Shown: positions 1-7,366, counted from the first letter of the stretch. The stretch: 37,355 nucleotides of DNA from Candidatus Tectomicrobia bacterium RIFCSPLOWO2_12_FULL_69_37 (GCA_001790955.1 MGDP01000151.1:1-37355), one strand, 5' to 3'. Program-made: numbers and translations. Notes: generated by a model from the letters alone, not told the origin.

Positions 1-92
1 TCGGCCCTCAAGCGGCCGCTCTCGATCAGAGCGGCCACGCCCTGGACGTCGTCCGGGGCCCGCATCGGGACGCGGAAAACCTTGGCTTCCAT
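1..92 (-). CDS. Ring-opening amidohydrolase (cyanuric acid amidohydrolase/barbiturase family), N-terminal fragment
   Basis: Only the first 30 codons are inside the window; the gene runs off the left edge. The start reads MEAKVFRVPMRAPDDVQGVA, followed by a segment like LIESGRL. This fits the N-terminus of the ring-opening amidohydrolase family (AtzD/TrzD/barbiturase), where a short beta strand with an FRVP-like motif precedes a D-x-x-G/A-L helix. Family members hydrolyse cyclic amides such as cyanuric acid or barbiturate with a Ser-Lys type active site that would lie beyond the window. The ATG at 92 is preceded by a good AGGAG Shine-Dalgarno sequence (about 102-108 on the plus strand). The assignment rests on a short match, so substrate is unknown. 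Confidence 0.55.
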   Translation of the reverse strand, partial: MEAKVFRVPMRAPDDVQGVAALIESGRLRA

Positions 93-198
93 GGGTCGGA
101 ACTCCTCAAAAGGGGGGAGAGTCAGGGATATAAAGGGGCCCCGAAGCGGCCCGCCCGCTTCACCGCGCAATCAATTCATCCGGGCTTCGCCGCGTCCC

Positions 199-219
199 CC
201 CTCTCCCAGAGGGAGAGGG
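199..219. repeat. Short palindrome CCCTCTCCC-AGA-GGGAGAGGG
   Basis: A perfect 9-bp inverted repeat with a 3-base loop lies between the amidohydrolase fragment and yajQ. It is flanked by an 11-bp direct repeat CCGGGCTTCGC at 180-190 and 245-255. Related palindromes occur at 26472-26492 and 26536-26556. It looks like one copy of an interspersed intergenic repeat and may also help stop yajQ transcription, though there is no T run. Confidence 0.55.
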
Positions 220-265
220 TGAAGAAACCGAATTTCCCCGGTGGCCGGGCTTCGCGCCGCCCCCC

Positions 266-751
266 CTAGTCCCTGAAATTCACGAACTGGAGGGGGAGGC
301 TCAGCTTCATCTCTTTGCAGAGGGCGATGGCGGCCTGGAGGTCGTCCTTCTTCTTGCCCGAGACCCGCAGCTCCTCCCCCTGGATGGCCGCCTGGACCTT
401 GAGCTTGGAGTCGCGGATGGACTTGGAGATGGACTTGGCCGTCTCCTGGTCGATGCCGTTCTTGATCTTGATGGTCTGGCGGAGGGAGCCGCCCGAGGCT
501 TCCTCGGGCTTGCCGTATTCGAGGGAGCGGGCGTCCACCTTGCGGCGGGCGAGGTAGGTGGTCAGCAGGTCGTGCATCTGCTTGAGCTTGAAGTCGTCGT
601 CGGCGAGGAGGAGGAGCTCCCCCTCCTTGCGCTCGATGGAGCACTTGCTCCCCTTGAAGTCGAACCGCTGGCCGATCTCGCGCCGGATGCCCTGGACGGC
701 GTTTTCCACTTCCTGGAGGTCGGTGCGCGAGACGATGTCGAACGAGGGCAT
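266..751 (-). CDS. yajQ: YajQ family nucleotide-binding protein
   Basis: The 161-aa product has the normal YajQ length and matches along its whole length: N-terminal MPSFDIVSRTDLQEVENAV, the internal RFDFKGSK motif, and the C-terminal LP-LQFVNFRD ending. YajQ-family proteins are small cytoplasmic proteins with two alpha/beta domains that bind nucleotides; some members bind cyclic di-GMP and act with LysR-type regulators. The start at 751 is preferred over an in-frame ATG at 760, because a GGAGG Shine-Dalgarno at 761-765 touches the 760 ATG but sits 9 bases before the 751 ATG, and family members begin MPSFD. It is divergent from amt and is probably a single-gene unit. Confidence 0.93.
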   Translation of the reverse strand: MPSFDIVSRTDLQEVENAVQGIRREIGQRFDFKGSKCSIERKEGELLLLADDDFKLKQMHDLLTTYLARRKVDARSLEYGKPEEASGGSLRQTIKIKNGIDQETAKSISKSIRDSKLKVQAAIQGEELRVSGKKKDDLQAAIALCKEMKLSLPLQFVNFRD

Positions 752-1044
752 GGGTGCCATCCTCCGGCGGGGGGTCGGGACGGGCTCCGTCCCCCCTTTC
801 ATAGCAGATCGGCGCCGGGGCGCAAGTGGGGGGGGCGGGGGCCCTAGGCGCTTGTTCTCAGCGGGGTTGGGAGGCTGTCCAAGCCCCCGAAACATTCCCG
901 AAACCTTCGTTTGGTACAAAATAGGCCCCTGAAATGGGCATCCAGCAGCCCTCTCCCCGGGGGCTGTCCGCCGACGAGGCGCTTGGGAGGCGCTTCCGCC
1001 GGTTCGCCCATACCGCCCTGCCGCAGTGCACAGGAGGGATCGAC
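752..1044. other. Divergent intergenic region between yajQ and amt
   Basis: About 290 bases hold the start signals for both neighbours. The yajQ-proximal half is extremely G-rich. The amt-proximal half has the only AT-rich patch, around 893-925 (TTTGGTACAAAATAGG), which is the most likely promoter area for amt. I could not find a convincing -24/-12 (GG-N10-GC) sigma-54 element or a good -35. The reading frame from 934 continues into amt but lacks a Shine-Dalgarno and is taken as untranslated leader. Confidence 0.4.
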
Positions 1045-2361
1045 GTGTCTCGACCGCTCAGGATTGCTGGGTTCGCAACCCTGGCCGCGGGTACGGTGTG
1101 GCTCGCGCCCGCCCTCGCCCTCGCCGCCGAGGCGAAGAAGCTCGACCCGGGCAACACGGCCTGGATGCTGACCTCGACCGCCCTGGTCCTCTTCATGACG
1201 ATCCCGGGCCTCTCGCTCTTCTACGGGGGGCTGGTGCGGGCGAAGAACATCCTCGCGCTCCTCATGCAGTGCTTCGCCATCACCTGCCTGGTCTCGATCC
1301 TGTGGCTCGCCTACGCCTACAGCCTGGCCTTCTCGGACGGGGGCGGCGCCAACGCCGTCCTCGGCGGCCTGGGCAAGGCCTTTTTCAAGGGAGTGGGCGT
1401 CGAGTCGCTCCAGGAGAACATCCCCGAGACCGTCTTCGCCATGTTCCAGATGACCTTCGCCATCATCACCCCGGCCCTCGTCGTGGGCGGCTTCGCGGAA
1501 CGCATGAAGTTCTCGGCCCTCCTCCTCTTCTCGGCGCTGTGGCTCACCGCCGTCTACGTGCCGGTGGCCCACTGGGTCTGGGGCGGCGGCTGGCTCGCCG
1601 GCCTCGGCACCCTGGACTTCGCCGGGGGGACGGTCGTGCACATCAACTCGGGCGTGACCGCCCTGGTGGCCGCCCTCGTGATGGGGCCGCGGCGGGGCTT
1701 CCCGGAGACCCCGATGATCCCCCACAACCTGCCCATGACGGTGACGGGGGCCGCGATGCTGTGGGTGGGCTGGTTCGGCTTCAACGCGGGCAGCGCCCTC
1801 GCGGCGAACGGGACGGCGGCCATGGCCATGACGGTCACCCACCTGTCGGCCTCGGCGGGCGCCCTCGCCTGGATGTCGTGCGAGTGGCTGCGCCACGGCA
1901 AGCCGAGCGTGCTGGGCGCCGCCACGGGGGCGGTGGCCGGCCTGGTGGTCATCACCCCGGCCTCGGGCACGGTGGGGCCGATCGGCGGGCTCCTGCTGGG
2001 GATCGCGGCCGGGATCGTCTGCTTCAACGCCACCTCCTACATGAAGCAGGCGCTCAAGGTGGACGACTCGCTGGACGTCTTCCCGGTGCACGGGGTGGGC
2101 GGCGCCCTGGGGGCGATCCTGACCGGGGTGTTCACGGCCAAGGAGCTGGGCGGGGTGGGCTTCGCCCAGGGCGTGACGATGGGCAGGCAGGTGTGGGTGC
2201 AGATCATCGGGGCGGCGGCCACGCTGGTCTACGCGGGCGTCGTCTCCTACATCCTGCTGAAGATCGTGGACGGCGCGGTCGGCCTGCGGGTGCCCGCCAA
2301 CATCGAGGTCGAGGGCCTCGACCTGGCCCTCCACAACGAGACGGGCTACGAGATCCGCTGA
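1045..2361 (+). CDS. amt: Ammonium transporter Amt/AmtB
   Basis: A 438-aa inner-membrane channel that passes ammonium/ammonia. It starts with a cleavable-looking signal (RIAGFATLAAG...ALALAAEA), as in AmtB, followed by about eleven membrane segments. The twin-histidine pore residues are visible: His199 in TVVHINSG and His349 in DVFPVHGVGG. The GLSLFYGGLVRAKN motif of the first transmembrane region and a C-terminal EVEGLDLALHNE tail, which binds GlnK in other species, are present. The GTG at 1045 is chosen over an in-frame ATG at 934 because AGGAGGG at 1032-1038 sits 6 bases before it and the signal peptide then begins correctly. No glnK gene is adjacent, which is unusual for amt. A strong terminator follows directly. 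Confidence 0.95.
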   Translation: MSRPLRIAGFATLAAGTVWLAPALALAAEAKKLDPGNTAWMLTSTALVLFMTIPGLSLFYGGLVRAKNILALLMQCFAITCLVSILWLAYAYSLAFSDGGGANAVLGGLGKAFFKGVGVESLQENIPETVFAMFQMTFAIITPALVVGGFAERMKFSALLLFSALWLTAVYVPVAHWVWGGGWLAGLGTLDFAGGTVVHINSGVTALVAALVMGPRRGFPETPMIPHNLPMTVTGAAMLWVGWFGFNAGSALAANGTAAMAMTVTHLSASAGALAWMSCEWLRHGKPSVLGAATGAVAGLVVITPASGTVGPIGGLLLGIAAGIVCFNATSYMKQALKVDDSLDVFPVHGVGGALGAILTGVFTAKELGGVGFAQGVTMGRQVWVQIIGAAATLVYAGVVSYILLKIVDGAVGLRVPANIEVEGLDLALHNETGYEIR

Positions 2362-2380
2362 GCCTCCGGGCGGAAAGCGC

Positions 2381-2413
2381 AACGGGGCGGGCCGGAAGGC
2401 CCGCCCCGTTTTC
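2381..2413 (+). terminator. Rho-independent terminator of amt
   Basis: A perfect 13-bp stem (AACGGGGCGGGCC / GGCCCGCCCCGTT) with a GGAA loop is followed by TTTTCTT. It starts 20 bases after the amt stop codon and separates amt from the convergent receiver gene. Confidence 0.85.
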
Positions 2414-2436
2414 TTGTCCTGCTTCCCTGGGGGAGG

Positions 2437-2907
2437 CTAGCCCGCCGCCTGGCCCTTCCGCGCGGCGATGAGGGGGAGGAGGACCTCCGACACCTTCTCG
2501 GCCAGGACCGTCGGGGAGACCGGCTTGAGGAGGAAGCCCGAGATGGTCAGGCGGGAGAGCTCCTGGACGGTCTCGACCGTGGCGTTCTCGGAGAGGACGA
2601 TGACGGGCAGGTGCTTCAGGGCGGCGTGGCCCCGGATGTGGCGGACGAACTCCACGATCGTCATCCCCGGCTGGTGCAGATCCACGATCACCATCTCGAA
2701 GGGCAGGCCTCGGCCCTGCGCGAGCAGGTCGTCGAGGAGCTTCTTGCCCGTAGCGCCGCTCTCGGCGAGCACGAGCTTGCGCATGCCGAAGTACTTGAAG
2801 GCGTTTCCGACGTTCGCCCAAGCGCCCTTGTCGTCCTCCACCATGAGGACCGAGCGCTCCCTCACTTCGAGAGGAAACCTGGTGAAGACGATGGCAGAAC
2901 CCTCCAC
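2437..2907 (-). CDS. Stand-alone response-regulator receiver domain protein
   Basis: A 156-aa cytoplasmic protein made of one receiver (REC) domain with no output domain. Visible key residues are the acidic pocket E24-D25-D26 (LMVEDD), phospho-acceptor D76 (VIVDLHQPG), S106 in VIVLSEN, and K128 in FLLKPVS. Single-domain receivers usually act by protein contact or as phosphate relays; no histidine kinase is nearby. The C-terminal half is typical, with a short extra N-terminus (about 18 residues) before beta strand 1. The start is uncertain: the GTG at 2907 has a poor Shine-Dalgarno, and a GTG at codon 15 could be used instead. The gene converges on amt, whose terminator separates them. Confidence 0.75.
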   Translation of the reverse strand: MEGSAIVFTRFPLEVRERSVLMVEDDKGAWANVGNAFKYFGMRKLVLAESGATGKKLLDDLLAQGRGLPFEMVIVDLHQPGMTIVEFVRHIRGHAALKHLPVIVLSENATVETVQELSRLTISGFLLKPVSPTVLAEKVSEVLLPLIAARKGQAAG

Positions 2908-3022
2908 CCATCCCGGGAGCGGGCGGTCCGGGACGGCTCATCTGGACCGAGCGAAGTGACGGGCGGAACCGCACCGCGGCGGGACGAGCCCCCCGCGCGG
3001 GCGGCAGGAATAATTTAGGAGG

Positions 3023-3053
3023 AAAACGTGAAAGAAGGTGTTACCTTCTTCAC
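3023..3053 (-). terminator. Hairpin with T run downstream of the gp27-like gene
   Basis: Read on the minus strand, GTGAAGAAGGT pairs with ACCTTCTTTCAC (one bulged base, AAC loop) and is followed by GTTTTCC. It lies 17 bases past the stop of the minus-strand gp27-like gene, so it fits a modest intrinsic terminator closing that operon. Confidence 0.5.
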
Positions 3054-3069
3054 AAGCCGGCCGCCCTAC

Positions 3070-3594
3070 TCATTTTGATAGCACAGCGGAAGGCTGCGGG
3101 CAAGGCGAATCGTGTTCTTCCGGCCCCTTCCGGGGCTCCTGGGCGGGCGGGAGGAGCTTCTGGAGCTCTTCCAGAAGGTCGGGCCTGCCCCGGCAGGACT
3201 CGTGCATCTCCTCCAGGATGTCCCTCCGCGCCTGGGCGTAGAGCTTCTCGTGCCGGATGCGCAGGCGGTCGCCCGCGAGGCGGGTGCTCTCCATCTGCAT
3301 GATGAAGCGGGCGAGCTCGGCGGGTTTCAGTCTTGCCATTTTCTTGGGAGAGAGGAGAGCCGACGCGTCCACGACCTGGCTCAGGAGCAGGCGCCGGGCG
3401 ACGTAGGCCGTCGCCTCGGCGGGGTCCAGCTCGTCCGGGGCCAGCCCCGCCGCGTGGGAGATGAGCCGGTCCACCATCCCCTCGATCGCCTTGGCGCGCT
3501 CGAAGGCCCGCTTGAGCCGCTGGGGAGGGGAGGCTGCCGGGATTTCCGGCGCGGCTTCAGGATTCTCGGCCGCCTTGGCCTTCTTGGGAGCCAT
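3070..3594 (-). CDS. Mu gp27-like protein (DUF3486-type)
   Basis: A 174-aa, charged, mostly helical protein. A low-complexity Lys/Ala/Pro N-terminus (residues 1-25) precedes a helical core with AEATAYVARRLLLSQ, a middle LKPAELARFIMQMESTR helix, and a C-terminal ILEEMHESCRGRPDLLEEL segment. The layout and the KPAELAR...MESTRLAGDRLR helix resemble DUF3486 proteins (phage Mu gp27, thought to be the small terminase partner). Support also comes from position: it overlaps by one base (TGATG) the stop of a winged-helix gene, as in Mu-like phages. The expected next gene, the large terminase, is absent. ATG at 3594 is chosen for the overlap and the upstream GGAGAG. The family call is by pattern only. 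Confidence 0.5.
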   Translation of the reverse strand: MAPKKAKAAENPEAAPEIPAASPPQRLKRAFERAKAIEGMVDRLISHAAGLAPDELDPAEATAYVARRLLLSQVVDASALLSPKKMARLKPAELARFIMQMESTRLAGDRLRIRHEKLYAQARRDILEEMHESCRGRPDLLEELQKLLPPAQEPRKGPEEHDSPCPQPSAVLSK

Positions 3595-3926
3595 CACAGC
3601 TCTCCGATGAGGATGTCGGGGACCCCGGGCAGCGCCCCTTCGAGGAGCCCCCGCCCCTTGCGGGTGAGGTGCACCTCGTAGTCGGTGAGGAGCCGCCCGA
3701 GCGGGTTCGGCACCCGCTTGCGCAGGAGCCCCCGCCCGGCCAGCTCGTCCACGAAGCGCTCCAGGGTGGCCCGCGGGAGCGGCTCCCCCTCCTCCCGGTG
3801 GCCGGCCTCGCGCAGGGCGCTCCAGAGCAGCAGGCTCCCCACGGCCTCCTCGGCGCGGAAGGCCCCCTGGTAGTAGAGGCTCTTGAGGATGTCCCCCCGG
3901 AGGATCCGGGCGCTCAGCTCATTCAC
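3594..3926 (-). CDS. Mu-like phage winged-helix protein (VpaChn25_0724-type)
   Basis: A 110-aa protein: an N-terminal helix (NELSARILRGDILKSLYYQG), a helix-turn-helix region ending GRGLLRKRVPN, and a C-terminus GLLEGALPGVPDILIGEL. Mu-like phages (for example DMS3/B3 relatives) carry a short winged-helix protein of this size and ending, with a G-x(4)-V/LPG tail, between DUF2730 and DUF3486 genes. That is exactly the order seen here on the minus strand. The start is a GTG at 3926 with AAGGGAG 9 bases upstream; a nearby ATG at 3922 is out of frame. Its role in phages is not known; DNA binding is inferred from the fold. Confidence 0.5.
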   Translation of the reverse strand: MNELSARILRGDILKSLYYQGAFRAEEAVGSLLLWSALREAGHREEGEPLPRATLERFVDELAGRGLLRKRVPNPLGRLLTDYEVHLTRKGRGLLEGALPGVPDILIGEL

Positions 3927-3962
3927 GACGTTCGGCTCCCTTTTTCAGGAAAGCATCTCGCG

Positions 3963-4313
3963 TCAGGAGGAAGGAGACTCCCCCCGCAGGGCGGCGATGC
4001 CCTCGTTCGCCCGGCGCAGCTCGGCGAAAACCTCGGCGAAGGCCTGGCGGATGCCCTCCAGTTCGCGGGCGATGTCGTCCCTCCGGGCGAAGCGCAGGTG
4101 GACCTCGTCGATCCGCCCCTCGGCCCGCTCCACCCGGAGCCTGAGCGCCTCCTCGGCCGCCTCGACCTGGCGCCGGAGGGACTGCTCGGCCCGCTCGATG
4201 CGGCCCCGCAGCTCCGTGTAGAGAATCCGGCTCAGCACCCCGGCCAGGGTGAGCGCCAGGGTGAGCCCCCCGGCCGCGGCAGCCGCCGCCCCCTCCCCCG
4301 CCCAGTCCGGCAT
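3963..4313 (-). CDS. Membrane-anchored coiled-coil protein (Mu gp25-like, DUF2730-type)
   Basis: A 116-aa protein with one N-terminal membrane segment (about residues 8-30, Ala/Leu/Gly-rich) followed by a long heptad-repeat coiled coil (about 33-110, rich in Arg, Glu, Ala and Leu). This TM-plus-coiled-coil plan and its position upstream of a winged-helix gene and a gp27-like gene match DUF2730 proteins of Mu-like phages. The start is secure: AGGAGG lies 8 bases before the ATG. There is a 36-base gap to the next gene, so the three genes probably form one operon. Coiled-coil anchors are low in information, so outside this context it could be another small membrane coiled-coil protein. Confidence 0.5.
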   Translation of the reverse strand: MPDWAGEGAAAAAAGGLTLALTLAGVLSRILYTELRGRIERAEQSLRRQVEAAEEALRLRVERAEGRIDEVHLRFARRDDIARELEGIRQAFAEVFAELRRANEGIAALRGESPSS

Positions 4314-4508
4314 TCCTCTGTCCTCCTGGCGGAAAACGGCCCGCGCCCGCTCCATTCCGCGCGGAGAATCCCGCGCCCGGTAAATATAGGCGGTCCGACG
4401 GAAAAGGTTGTGACCGCAAACACCCTCATTTTCCGTCACGCGGGGATCCGCTTGGCGGAACGGGGCCGAAAAGGCAGAATGTGAGGCCGCCCGCCGGGAG
4501 GATTCCCC

Positions 4509-4919
4509 ATGCCCCGTCCCATCCGCGCCCTGCTCCGCACGGGGGGGCTGGCCATCGCCCTCCTGCGGGCCGCCCCGGCCTGGGCCCACGGGGGGGACGA
4601 GATCCTCCTCTTCACCTACCTGGCCGAGGAGGCGAACATGCTGCGCCTCTCGGCCGGCTTCATGGGGACGGCCCTGCTGCTCCTGGGGAGCTACGTCGCC
4701 CTGGCGGGGATGCGGGAGTGGGGTCGTCTCGGGAAGAAAGAGGGAGCCTTCAAGCTGATGGGCCCGGGAGGGGTCATCATGGGGGTGGGGACGGCCATCC
4801 TGCTGACGGCGGCCTTCATCCTGCCCGAGCGGCTCCGGCCCCCCCACGAGCACCCGGAGAAGCCCCGGGCCGCCGAGCCCGCGCCCTCCCTCCCCCGCCG
4901 CCTGGGCGGGCCGTCCTGA
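4509..4919 (+). CDS. Small membrane protein of unknown function, three hydrophobic segments
   Basis: A 136-aa product with a signal-like N-terminus (IRALLRTGGLAIALLRAAPAWA, probable cleavage after AWA) and two further membrane segments (about residues 48-66 and 84-104). Between them are a basic loop (REWGRLGKKEG) and a Pro/Arg-rich tail with PPHEHPEKP. A GGGAGGA Shine-Dalgarno precedes the ATG. It is on the opposite strand to the phage-like genes on either side, so it splits that block. I do not recognise the family. Confidence 0.6.
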   Translation: MPRPIRALLRTGGLAIALLRAAPAWAHGGDEILLFTYLAEEANMLRLSAGFMGTALLLLGSYVALAGMREWGRLGKKEGAFKLMGPGGVIMGVGTAILLTAAFILPERLRPPHEHPEKPRAAEPAPSLPRRLGGPS

Positions 4920-4932
4920 CCAGGAAGCGGGC

Positions 4933-5292
4933 CTACGCCCCCGGCTCGCGAAACTGGCGCCAGAGGCGGTCGAAGCGGCTCTCGTAGATCATGTCGTAGA
5001 GGCCGAGGCGGTCCGGGAAGAGGCGGGCGCAGGTCTCGCGCAACCCGGCGCGCGCGAGGGCGATGTCGGCCTGGGGCACGTCCTCCCGCAGGATGAGGGC
5101 GCAGACGCGGTCCGCCTGGCGCTGGAAGCGGCGCACCCGGGCGCCCTCCTCCCAGCGGGCGCGGGCCTCGGGGGCCATCACCCCCGGGGGGCCTCCCCCG
5201 AGCAGCCACGCCCCGCAGGCGCAGCGGCGCGGGCCGCCCGCCCACGCCTCCTCCTCCCCCGCCCGCCTTCCGCAGAAGGGACACCACCCCAT
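4933..5292 (-). CDS. Zinc-ribbon protein of unknown function
   Basis: A 119-aa protein. An N-terminal zinc ribbon is built from C4-x2-C7 (WCPFCGRR) and C24-x-C26 (CACGAW). A charged helical C-terminus contains QADRVCALILREDVPQADI and ends YDMIYESRFDRLWRQF. GGAGG lies just upstream of the ATG at 5292. Its stop is 13 bases from the stop of the convergent small membrane gene. It follows a 55-aa phage-type membrane protein on the same strand. Mu-like phages often carry a small zinc-finger gene upstream of gp25, which would suit this position, but I cannot assign it to the TraR/DksA family from sequence. Confidence 0.6.
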   Translation of the reverse strand: MGWCPFCGRRAGEEEAWAGGPRRCACGAWLLGGGPPGVMAPEARARWEEGARVRRFQRQADRVCALILREDVPQADIALARAGLRETCARLFPDRLGLYDMIYESRFDRLWRQFREPGA

Positions 5293-5378
5293 CCTCGCCT
5301 CCTCTCCCCAGGGCGGACACTAAACCGGCCCGCCGCCGGCCAGTCTTACCGTTCCGGGAGAGGATGGCAAGGGAAACC

Positions 5379-5546
5379 CTAATGTCCCCCGTCTCGTGCG
5401 CTGATGAGGCCGACCCCCGCGAGGGCGGCGAGGAGGTCCTGGATGGCGGCGGCGTCGAGGCCGCCCGAGAGGAGCCTGGCGGCGAACGAGAGGGCGCTCG
5501 CGCCCAGGACGAGGTAGCCCGGCAGGGTCGTCTTGGGGTTCTGCAT
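5379..5546 (-). CDS. 55-aa phage-type small membrane protein
   Basis: A short gene with an excellent Shine-Dalgarno (AAGGAGG, 8 bases from the ATG) and a TAG stop. The product begins MQNPKTTLPGYLVLGASAL, has one hydrophobic segment, then SGGLDAAAIQDLLAALAG and ends GLISARDGGH. Short proteins of the form K-T-T-x-x-G-Y-L ... LLAALAG-x-GL-I-x-A-K/R-D are common in phage and prophage late regions (holin-like, uncharacterised). It lies upstream of the zinc-ribbon gene on the same strand and extends the phage-like block. Lytic function is not shown. Confidence 0.6.
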   Translation of the reverse strand: MQNPKTTLPGYLVLGASALSFAARLLSGGLDAAAIQDLLAALAGVGLISARDGGH

Positions 5547-5743
5547 GGGAATCGCCTCCTTTTGTGATCTGCGTCACACTTCGCGGGGAAGACCCCGCTC
5601 CGGAGGGCACGATAGGCCATCCAAGGCCCGGACCACTTACCTCAAATTCCCTCAAGTTCAGGCTCAGGCTACTTTTTTTGCGTGCTAGACTGGCCGGGAA
5701 CCCGGCCCGTCCAAGGGTTCAGACCCCGCACGGAGGAGAAGCG

Positions 5744-7264
5744 GTGCGCCAGCGCCTGAGAGCAGCCGGAAAATGGCCCGGCAGAGGGCTCGCCCTCCTC
5801 GCGGGGGCGCTCTTTCTCCTGGCTCTGGCGCTCTGCCCAGCGATCGGGCAGACCCCTCCGCGCCGCCTCACCCTGGTCCACTTCAACGACTTCTACCGCA
5901 TCGAGGGGGTCGAGGGCCGGACGAAGGGGGGCATCGCCCGCCTGGGCGGCCTCCTCGAAAGCCTGAGGAAGCAGGGCCCCGTGCTCGCCCTCTTCGCGGG
6001 GGACCTCCTCTTCCCCTCCCTCATGAGCCGGGAGTTCGGGGGCGCCCAGATGATCGAGGGGCTGAACGCGGTGGGGCTGGACGCCGCCACCTTCGGCAAC
6101 CACGAGTTCGACGGCAAGGAGGAGGCCGTCCTCCTCGCCCGGCTCAGGGAGTCGCGCTTCCCCTGGGTGTCGAGCAACGTGCGCCGGGCGGACGGCTCGC
6201 CCTTCCCGGGGGTAGCCCCGCGGATGGTGCGCGAGGCGGGGGGCGTGCGCGTCGGGGTCCTCGCCCTGACCATCCCGGCGGTGCGGCGGCCCTACGTGAG
6301 CTACCTGCCCGTGCGGGAGGAGGCGCGGCGGGAGGCGGAGACGCTCCGGCGCGCGGGGGCGGAGCTGGTGATCGCCCTCACCCACCTCCCGATGGAGGAA
6401 GACCTCGCGCTCGCCCGGGACCTCCCCGGGGTGGACCTCATCCTGGGCGGGCACGAGCACGACGCCCAGCTCGGCCGGGCGGGGGCGGCCCTCATCCTCA
6501 AGGCGGACTCGGACCTCCGCACCGTCTGGGTGGTCGAGGCCGCGGTGCCCGTCCAGGGACGGCCCGAGCTCCACGCCAGGCTCGTCGCGCTCGGCACGGG
6601 CGTCCCCCGGCCGCCGGCCCTCCGCGACATGGAGGCCAGTTGGCTCGCCCGCCTGGCCGCGCGGCTCGGCCCGGACGAGCCGGTGGCGCAGAGCGAGGCC
6701 GCGCTCGACGGGCGGGAGTCCACCCTGCGCTTCCGCGAGGGGAACCTGGGGAACCTCGTGGCGGACGCCTTCCGGGAGGAGGGCCAGTGCGAGGTGGCCG
6801 CGGTGAACGGCGGAGCCATCCGGGTGGACGAGCTGCTGCCGCCCGGCCTCCTCACCCGGCATCAGGTGGCCGAGATCCTCCTCTTCAAGAACCGCGTCCT
6901 CCGCCTCCGCGTGCCGGGGAGCGTCCTCGGGGCGGCCCTCGAGCACTCGGCCGCGATGCGGGGGAGCGGGGGCTTCCTCCAGCTCTCGGGGGCGCGGGCC
7001 GCCTTCGACCTGGGCGCCCCCGCCGGGAAGCGCTTGCGCGAGGCGGAGGCCGGGGGCGCCCCCCTCCAGCCGGACCGCCCCTACACCCTCTGCACCCTCG
7101 ATTTCCTCGCCGGCGGCGGAGACGGCTACGTCATGTGGGCAAAGGCGGAGTACCGCCTCTCGGGGGACGCCGGGGATTCGGAGGAGCTTCTGCTGCGCCA
7201 CCTGCGCCGCCTGGGGCGGGTGGCCCCCCGGCAGGAGGGAAGAATCCGCTTCCTGGGACGCTGA
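5744..7264 (+). CDS. Secreted 5'-nucleotidase / metallophosphatase family protein
   Basis: A 506-aa exported enzyme expected to hydrolyse nucleotides or related phosphate esters outside the cytoplasm. A signal peptide or anchor (about residues 13-36, ending LCPAIGQ) precedes the metallophosphoesterase domain: VHFNDFYR (D49), LFAGDLLFPS (D87), FGNHEFD (N119-H120), THLP and GGHEHD supply the two-metal site. The 5'-nucleotidase C-terminal domain follows, with EGNLGNLVADAF, AAVNGGAIR and an FLQLSG motif near the substrate pocket. The GTG at 5744 is chosen because GGAGGAG (5732-5738) precedes it and the signal then sits at the N-terminus; the upstream in-frame ATG at 5564 has no Shine-Dalgarno. 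The substrate cannot be told from sequence. Confidence 0.88.
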   Translation: MRQRLRAAGKWPGRGLALLAGALFLLALALCPAIGQTPPRRLTLVHFNDFYRIEGVEGRTKGGIARLGGLLESLRKQGPVLALFAGDLLFPSLMSREFGGAQMIEGLNAVGLDAATFGNHEFDGKEEAVLLARLRESRFPWVSSNVRRADGSPFPGVAPRMVREAGGVRVGVLALTIPAVRRPYVSYLPVREEARREAETLRRAGAELVIALTHLPMEEDLALARDLPGVDLILGGHEHDAQLGRAGAALILKADSDLRTVWVVEAAVPVQGRPELHARLVALGTGVPRPPALRDMEASWLARLAARLGPDEPVAQSEAALDGRESTLRFREGNLGNLVADAFREEGQCEVAAVNGGAIRVDELLPPGLLTRHQVAEILLFKNRVLRLRVPGSVLGAALEHSAAMRGSGGFLQLSGARAAFDLGAPAGKRLREAEAGGAPLQPDRPYTLCTLDFLAGGGDGYVMWAKAEYRLSGDAGDSEELLLRHLRRLGRVAPRQEGRIRFLGR

Positions 7265-7293
7265 CGGGGTTGTGGCCGGGAGAGGGGGAAGAG

Positions 7294-7302
7294 TGCTAGA
7301 AT
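7294..7302 (+). promoter_or_regulatory. Extended -10 promoter candidate (TGCTAGAAT)
   Basis: TG-N-TAGAAT lies 65 bases before the lipoprotein start. No good -35 is found at 17-18 bases, so it would rely on the extended -10. The same TAGAAT hexamer is the -10 in front of the superoxide dismutase gene. Confidence 0.4.
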
Positions 7303-7366
7303 CTTTCCGTCAAAGGGCCGGGGCTTTCGCGCTGGGGCGCAAGCCGCCGCGGAGGGGGAAGAAACC

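Noticed and set aside
934-1044. Longer amt start at the ATG at 934
   Set aside because: No Shine-Dalgarno precedes it and it would put 37 residues before the signal peptide; the GTG at 1045 has an excellent AGGAGGG.
844-2382. Long minus-strand frames across amt
   Set aside because: They are shadows of the ammonium channel gene; their products are Arg/Gly/His-rich and lack family patterns or ribosome-binding sites.
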